Source of the DNA: Micractinium sp. NFX-FRZ
Taxonomy: Eukaryota; Chlorophyta; Trebouxiophyceae; Chlorellales; Chlorellaceae
Assembly (NCBI GenBank): GCA_029339195.1
Contig: JAPTJF010000466.1
Location: 1 to 47,870 of the forward strand
Reading direction: 5' to 3'
DNA length: 47,870 bases
Position numbers and translations under genes: made by a program
Shown here: piece by piece, positions 42,223-47,870 of the stretch
Numbering within the stretch: the stretch's first letter is position 1
How the letters are laid out: each line of letters begins with the position of its first letter
The notes under the pieces: model-generated
The model's input: only the letters and a program-made list of their open reading frames with translations
What the model was told of the DNA's origin: nothing
The model's database searches: none

Positions 42223-44296
42223 GCCAGGAAACGTTAGGCGGCGCGGCGGGGGTTCAGTCGGCCCGGACGCGGCCCTCGCTGCTGGGCAGCCCTCCACCTC
42301 TGCCGCCGCCGCCGCCGCTGCCGCTGCCGGCTCTGCGCCTCGCGAGCAGGAGATGGCAAAGCGCTTGGTGCTAGAGATGCTAGCAGTGGTGCTTGCGGCC
42401 GCAATGCAGGCAAGTCCAGGGGGGCTGGTGCATGAGCAGCGACGTGCCCGCCTCCTTGCCGGGCCCCTGCCTCTTCCGCTCCAGCCCAGGGGTCGTGCTA
42501 GGGGCGCCCCCTGCCCCTCGCAAGTCCCCAGGCACCCGCCACGTGACCGCAGAGCCGCTGCCAGCGCTCGCCCCCCTGCCACAGCTTGGCTGCAGATGCT
42601 GTACTCGCCCCCCTTCACCCCCCGTCAAAACTTACCTGCAGATGCTGTACACGCTCAAGCAGTGGAGGGGCTCGAGCTTCTGGGAGAATGCTCTGGCCGC
42701 ATGCACAGTGGTGCAGTGCATGGCAGTGGCGGGCGTCATGGCGCTGGGCTCGGGGCCTCGCTTCTACCGCCAGCACAGGCACGCTCCCGCAGCATAGCAC
42801 AGCACAGTACAGCAACCTGTGCGCCTGCACGCACGCTTCCATGCGCTGCCCACCTGCCCGGCCGGCCCGCTGCCTGCCTGCCACCCCTCTGCCGCCCGCC
42901 CCATGCCCGCCTAGCTTATCCCAGCCAACCGCTGCACACCGAATCCCCGCATTCATGTGTACTTTCCTGACTGCGAGCTTACCTGTGCACGCGGCCGCCT
43001 GGTGCCCCGCCACCCGTGCCCAGCAGGGTGTGGATCTACGGCGTGTTCCGTCCGCTGGGCATGGCCAACCCAACGCTTCGCAACGCCAAGGCAAGCCTGC
43101 CTTTGCGCCCACCTTGCAGTTCCTGGCGGCAGCTCCTGCTGCTAGCATGGCCCACGATTCTTCATGCCCTGGCCCCAGAACTTTCCCCGATGCACAAAGC
43201 GGTCGCGGCTGCAGCTGCCAATGCCTGCCTGCCTGCCTGCCTGTCTGCCGGCCCGCTCCAGCCCCATCCCCCATCCACCGCGCTCTTCTCCCCCTGCCCC
43301 TTCCACGGACCTCGCAGTCCAACGCCGCCGTCCTGCTGGCACACAATGCCACCCCCGGAGCGCTGGGCCTGCTGGGCGACTGCCTCCGGCTGCTGCTTGG
43401 TAGCCGGCTGCTGGGCAACGCTGTGGTCGGCGTCGTGATGGCCATACCCCCTGCGGTCACGCTGCTGGTGCAGATTGCCTCTGTTGTACTCACCTCCAAT
43501 TCTCCAGGCTACTGCTCCTCTCGGCTCATGACCCACCCGCTCACTCAGCAGAGGGTGGAATTCTTCGTAGGCTGGATGGACGTCCTCTCCCTCCCCTTCT
43601 CAGCCATCGTGCCAGCGCCCGCCGAGCGTCGCTCCGGTAAGATTGCTGCCAGTGGCGCTGGGCCCTGGCACCGGCGGGAGAGGGCTTGCCGCAGGAGAGG
43701 GAGGCCTTGCTGTGCGGGAGACGGTTGGGGGTGGGTACAAGCGGTTAGAGGCAACACCCCGCGCGTGCAGAGTCCCCCGATTGGTTGCCTGGCATTGCAC
43801 CCCCCCGCCGCTGTCCCGCCCCACCCTGTTACCACCCTGCCTCACCGCCTCACTGCCACCACTGCTGCCCCGACCTGCCCCGACCTGCTGGCGTCCCCCA
43901 CCCGTGTCCCCCCTTACAGGCAGCGTATTCGCTGAAACGGTGGCTGGCGCAGCACTGGGCAGGCCGGAGCAGCAGTGCCGGGCGCTGCTCTTCTTCCTCC
44001 AGGCCTTTCTGGGCATCCTAGCACCCACTGTGATCATGGCCAGAAGCAGGCACGCCGTGCCAGCCTGGACACCCGCCACGTCAGCAGCAGCGGCGCAGGC
44101 GGGAGAGCACCCACCAGATTGCGGCAAGGTGCAGCAGTTGTGCTGGCGTGCACGCCGGGCCGCCGGGCGCGCTGCGCACGCACTGAATTGGGCGGTATGG
44201 CGTTGCTGCAACCTGCCCAACCGGCTAGATGGCTTGATGTGGTGGCTGGCGGTTAGCTTAGTGTGGTGCCTCACACTGACACACATTGGGCTGTAG
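42221..44296 (+). CDS. Multi-pass membrane protein, 361 aa, with mostly GC-AG introns
   Basis: Exons: 42221-42409, 42642-42778, 43027-43090, 43318-43636 and 43920-44296, giving 361 residues in frame. After a Gly/Ser/Ala-rich start come about four hydrophobic helices: ALAACTVVQCMAVAGVMALG, AVVGVVMAIPPAVTLLVQIA, CRALLFFLQAFLGILAPTVI and, at the very end, LMWWLAVSLVWCLTLTHIGL. Between helices 1 and 2 lies VWIYGVFRPLGMANPTLRNA. The first three introns start with GC (GCAAGT, GCACGC, GCAAGC); only the fourth starts with GT. No GT alternative keeps the frame. An internal ATG at 42354 (MAKRLVLEMLAVVLAAAMQ) could be the true start if the minus-strand neighbour is real. Function not recognised. Confidence 0.7.
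42590..42650 (+). repeat. Duplicated 15-bp splice-acceptor segment
   Basis: The 15 bases around the exon 2 acceptor (42636-42650) also occur exactly 46 bases upstream at 42590-42604. Both carry CTGCAG followed by ATGCTGTAC. Only the downstream one continues in the membrane-protein frame. Confidence 0.9.
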
Positions 44297-44744
44297 GCGC
44301 ACCCTGTTTTGCCAGCTGCTGCGCCAATCCCGTGATATTCTTAATAATGTTCCCAGTTCCAGCGCCACAGTATGACATCTTGTCGCGTGTGTGTCAACGC
44401 CACGTATCGTTGTGTGTGTGTGTGTCTGTGTGTGTGTTTATATCAATGTCCCATCTCATCACGTGTGTGTGATTACATCATTTTTCCATGTACCTGTGTG
44501 TGTGTGCCAACATGTTGATCTCAGCTTACCCTGCCTGCGTGCTTGGCAACACCAGCAGGCGCAGGTGTTACCTTTTCTTCTGGTGCAGGCGTGTGTGTGC
44601 GCGCTGCACCCCTGTAACGCCTTGCAATCTGCTCCCATTAGCCTGCCACCTCCTTGCCGCACACCGCTGCCAGCTGCCCCCCATCATGCCGACGATGAGC
44701 TGGGAGCGCTGCCACAGCCCCAGCGCCCCGCTGCCGCCGCCTCC
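44297..44744. repeat. Intergenic stretch with a GT microsatellite (44409-44437)
   Basis: A GT-rich simple repeat at 44409-44437 with one interruption lies between two convergent genes. Further short GTGT runs follow near 44465-44500. TTACA at about 44472-44476 is TGTAA on the minus strand and could serve the gene ending at 44745. No gene is seen. Confidence 0.6.
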
Positions 44745-45883
44745 TCAGTCAAAGATGCCGTGGATGCGCTTCCTGGGCGCCTTGCCTGCGCCCGCAAAGC
44801 GCTGCCGCACCGTGTCCTGATCCTGCAGCACTGAGGTGGAGGGGTGATGTGGCAGCACCAGTGTTGTACAGTGGTTGCTGTGCAGTACCACCTACAGAAG
44901 TGACAGTGGACGACGTAACATGCCGCTCTCTGCTGAACAGCGCTGCACCAGGGCCGAAGGCTGCCGCAGCTGTAAGAGCCTTCAAGGCCGGGAAAGGTCA
45001 AGCGAATGGGACACCGGTATCATGCATGATGTGCTGGCACTGATGCCGACCCTGCTGCCGACAGGTGGCGCTTGCCTTGCGCTCCAGCTGCCCCAGGCCA
45101 CGAAGCTTGTCCGGGCTGCCAACCTTGGCAATGGTTGCGTCAGTCACGCATGCCCTGCTTGTAGGTGGGTGCATGTCCAGCCGGGCAGGCAGGCAGGTGC
45201 TTGGGCCTAAATTAGTTTGCCAATTTCCTAGCAATCGGGCCTGGGCAGGCAGGCAGGGCCTGCATGCAGGCGCCATGAGTAGCAGGCATGGTAGCGGCAG
45301 GTGCCGCAGGTAGCCCTCGGTCGGCACGGGGTGGGGTGCCCCCTCGCCTTCTCCAAACGGGCGCCCCTCCTCCACCACTCTCACCAGTGCTGCCACTTCC
45401 AGCTCTGGCTCTGGGAGAACTGATAGCTGACCTGCACAGCGGGGGGACATTACACCACAGCAGCTGCTGTCACGTGGGCCGCAACAAGGCGGTGCAGTGA
45501 GGGAGGCGCTGGCAGCGGCCAGGCGGGCGCTGCCTGCTGGCGGCGCGCGCTGCCCCAGTTCTTACCCCCAGCCGCAGCTCTTTGTTGCCTATCTTCTTGC
45601 TGCACTCAGTGCACATCGAGCGCCCGCTCTTAGCGTACCGGCAGGAGGGGTACAGAGGGGCGAGGGTAGGGAGGTGAGAAGTGGTTGCCAAGCAGCCTGG
45701 CGACCGTCCGCCACCGTCAATGCTGCGCTCTCCGCCCCTGCCGCTGCTGCGGCCGTACTGCTCCGCGCGCCCCAAGTGTGCGAGATCAGTTGCGGCTCAC
45801 TCAATGCAGAACGCGTCGTCGCCTGCGCCCTGCCGATGCTGAGTGGTGGTGCGTGTGCCAGGCGGCAGAGTCACCGTGGCCAT
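44745..45883 (-). CDS. PARP-type zinc-finger protein, 119 aa
   Basis: Five exons on the minus strand: 45883-45801, 45638-45566, 45431-45385, 45154-45076 and 44822-44745; together exactly 120 codons with the stop. From residue 28 it forms one complete PARP-type zinc finger: EYAKSGRSMCTECSKKIG with the C-x2-C pair, then WKWQHWACVTDATIAKVG with the H-x2-C pair, then KLRGLGQLERKDQDTVRQRF, the typical end of the domain. The tail is basic (KAPRKRIHGIFD). In PARP1 and DNA ligase III this finger binds DNA breaks; here no catalytic domain is attached, so a DNA-binding or adaptor role in the nucleus is likely but inferred. Two introns are unusual. Intron 1 would end in CG instead of AG, yet the join gives a perfect family match (FCIEYAKSGRS). 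Intron 4 starts with GC. The start ATG has a strong GCCATGG context. Confidence 0.83.
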
Positions 45884-46589
45884 GGCGGGCAGCTGATGGC
45901 AGTGCTGGGCAACGGGCCTCTGGTGCCTGGGGTGGCAAAAGGGTGAAGCTGGAGTCTCTGATCCCAGGTAGAAAGACAGCAGGCAGGCCTGCAGAAGGCA
46001 AACCAGGTCGGGAAAGGGTGGACTGGTGCATTCAGCGCTTGCAGCGTGCAAGCTCAACATGCCAGACACAGCAAGGGTACCCTTGTGCTCTCCGCTGCAA
46101 TGGGCTTGCGCGAGGGTGGCGCCTGCGGGTAGGGCAGCCTACCCAGCACTGCCTGCCCGGCGCCACAGATGCGGGCGCATCCCCTTGATGATGGGCGCCC
46201 ATCGCTTCGCCTATTCTGTGGCCAAGCCGCACAGTCTGAGTTCACCACTGCTGTCATGACCGTGCACGCTTCCTTTCACAGACGTACACGTGCATACAGG
46301 TCGCATCGTGGCCGCTTGCATGCGCCCTACTTCCCGTCAACATGTGCATCCTCCAGATAAAAGCACCATGGAAAAGGAAACTAGTACAGACAAGGTTTCC
46401 GACTCAAAAGGCTTGTCAGCACAGGCCCACCAGCTGGTCGGTGCCGCCAGTGCAGGTCAGCGTGCACAGCAGGCGGGAGGCCAGTGGCCAAATCTGGGCG
46501 AGTCCCCTTGGACTTCTTCCGCGCTCGTATATCCTATTTAACCTGGCTGTTGGATTCCAGTGCACGCCATTCTGCCGGGAAGCGTAACG
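45884..46589. other. Long divergent intergenic region, nothing recognised
   Basis: About 700 bases between the head-to-head PARP-finger and reductase genes. No exon-like sequence or repeat was found; both promoters should be here. A TATATCC-like stretch near 46530, some 60 bases before the plus-strand start, is a weak core-promoter candidate. Confidence 0.4.
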
Positions 46590-47752
46590 ATGGAGCGCAT
46601 GCTCGAGCGAAAGCCGCTGTACCCCTCGGAGAAGCAGGCCTCGCCGGCCAAAGTGTGCGTCACAGGTGCGCCGAAAATTCAAAGTGACACAGATGCATTT
46701 TGCGGCAGGGGATTGCACACGTCGCGACTCGGCCGCGACTCGGCCCGCCTCCTCTGCCTTCCGGAGGTCATTTTGCTTCGGCTGAAGCGCCTTGCCCGTT
46801 GCTGGAACAGGCGGTGCCAGCTACATCGGCTCTAGCGTGGTGGCGCGCCTGCTGGCGGCGGGCCATACTGTGCATGCCACCCGCCGGCCCTCCGCCAGCG
46901 TTGCTCCCGTGGTTGAGGCTTTGGACAAGCTGCCAGGCGCAGAGAAGCGGCTGCGCTGGTTCAATGCCGACCTGCTGAAGGAAGGCAGCTTTGATGAGGC
47001 GATCAAGGGATGCAAGTGAGCAGAAGCCTCTGGCCCGCCAATGTCCGCCTGCCGCCCGCCCGCCTGCCCGCCTGCCGCTGCCTGCCGCCTGCTGCCTGCT
47101 GCCTGCCGCCCGCTGCCCCAATCCCCTGCCCCGTGATTGACCGCTCCTTCGTCACCAATGATCAACCCCATGCTACTCCCCCCTCTTTCCTTCCCCTCCA
47201 CGCCCCCTGCCGCCTCCCGCAGGTATGTCATCCACACGGCCTGCCCGCTCATCATTGGAGTGAGCAAGAAACAGCAGTACGACCGGCTCATCGGCCCCGC
47301 CATTCAGGGGGTGTACAATGTGCTGCGCAGCGTAAACAAGGCGGACAGCGTGGAGAAAGGTGGGGTGCAAGAAGTGCAGGACGGCACCCCGCGACTGCAA
47401 GCAGGGACAGGAGGGTGGGGCCGAGGGGGGCGGCAGGGTGGGGTCTGCCCCCTGGCGACACAAGCATGGCATGCGCCTCGCTGTTGTGCAAGTGGAACTG
47501 CTGTATCCCGGTGCGCCGGAGCTGCCGTCGCGCCATCCATGCGTCACATGTGTCACCAGCCAAGTTCTCTTGCCCCCGATCGTCCTGACCCCTTCTCGCC
47601 TTGTTTTTCGCCCACCCCCTACACACTAACACACGCACAGTGGTCATGACTTCCTCGGTGGCGGCTGTGTTTGGAGACGTGCCCCCCGGCCACACCTTTT
47701 CTGAGGCCGACCACAACCTCGCCTGCATCCGGGTGTCAAGCGGCTACTCAAT
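46590..47752 (+). CDS. NAD(P)-dependent epimerase/dehydratase, dihydroflavonol-reductase-like (3' end outside window)
   Basis: Four exons in phase: 46590-46665, 46811-47015, 47223-47359 and 47641-47752. After MERMLERKPLYPSEKQAS comes a Rossmann nucleotide-binding start, VCVTGTGGASYIGSSVVARL; the glycine motif straddles the first splice junction. The Arg pair after the second strand (HATRRPSAS) suggests NADP preference. KYVIHTACPLIIG and GVYNVLRSVNKADSVEKVVM followed by TSSVAAVFGD are typical of extended short-chain dehydrogenases of the dihydroflavonol reductase / cinnamoyl-CoA reductase / 3-beta-hydroxysteroid dehydrogenase group. The catalytic Tyr-x3-Lys lies beyond the window, because a donor at 47753 (GTGAGG) opens a further intron and the model cannot be completed. 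The substrate cannot be inferred. Exon 1 is short, and a start upstream of 46590 is not excluded. Confidence 0.82.
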
Positions 47753-47870
47753 GTGAGGCGGGGCTGGGAGCAAACAGGACAGGCTGGAGGGTGCACCGGT
47801 AGATCCGACTGGTTCTCCCACATTAGTTCCCGACATTGTAAGCCCGGGTTCTCAAAATCCCCACCTTGCT

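Noticed and set aside
44391..44834. Plus-strand open frame across the GT repeat and the last PARP-finger exon
   Set aside because: The minus strand gives a clear domain match with correct splice phases; the plus-strand frame is a shadow plus repeat.
1..47870. Bacterial features such as operons, CRISPR arrays or phage genes
   Set aside because: The many short phased introns and the eukaryotic domain types show that this is eukaryotic nuclear DNA; no such features were found.

Overview
This is nuclear DNA from a eukaryote, most likely a GC-rich green alga of the Chlorella type (Trebouxiophyceae). Genes are split into many short exons by small introns (mostly GT-AG, some GC-AG) with pyrimidine-rich acceptors. 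Genes lie close together on both strands, often head to head, and coding sequence is rich in Ala, Gln and Gly. The species is inference. There are no operons, ribosome binding sites, CRISPR arrays, insertion sequences, tRNA or rRNA genes that I could support. All gene models below were spliced by hand by matching exon phase; boundaries are predictions.

Layout: 854-3983 (+) is a 483-residue MYND zinc-finger protein. 4096-4560 (-) is a damaged relative of the gene at 12664-13475 (-). 5004-9371 (-) is a 541-residue protein of unknown function with an acidic tail, head to head with an unknown protein at 9590-12421 (+). 14097-14631 (+) is an 84-residue two-helix membrane protein and 14825-15743 (+) an ankyrin-repeat protein whose frame is broken. 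16121-19410 (+) is an unknown protein with two candidate mutually exclusive exons. 19805-21490 (-) is a small polyproline protein, head to head with a secreted sialidase-fold (Asp-box) protein at 21773-25996 (+).

26482-41301 (+) is a single gene of 31 exons for a coiled-coil protein of about 2,210 residues. Every one of its 30 introns falls in phase 0, several exons have identical lengths, and one exon is present twice as a 118-bp perfect copy. It looks like a protein grown by exon duplication. It is the most distinctive object in the window.

The right end holds a possible small gene at 41756-42222 (-), a four-helix membrane protein at 42221-44296 (+) in which three of four introns are GC-AG, a 119-residue protein that is almost entirely one PARP-type zinc finger at 44745-45883 (-), and the 5' part of a dihydroflavonol-reductase-like NAD(P)-dependent enzyme from 46590 (+) that runs off the window. 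The genes do not form one pathway. The shared themes are exon duplication and unusual splice sites.
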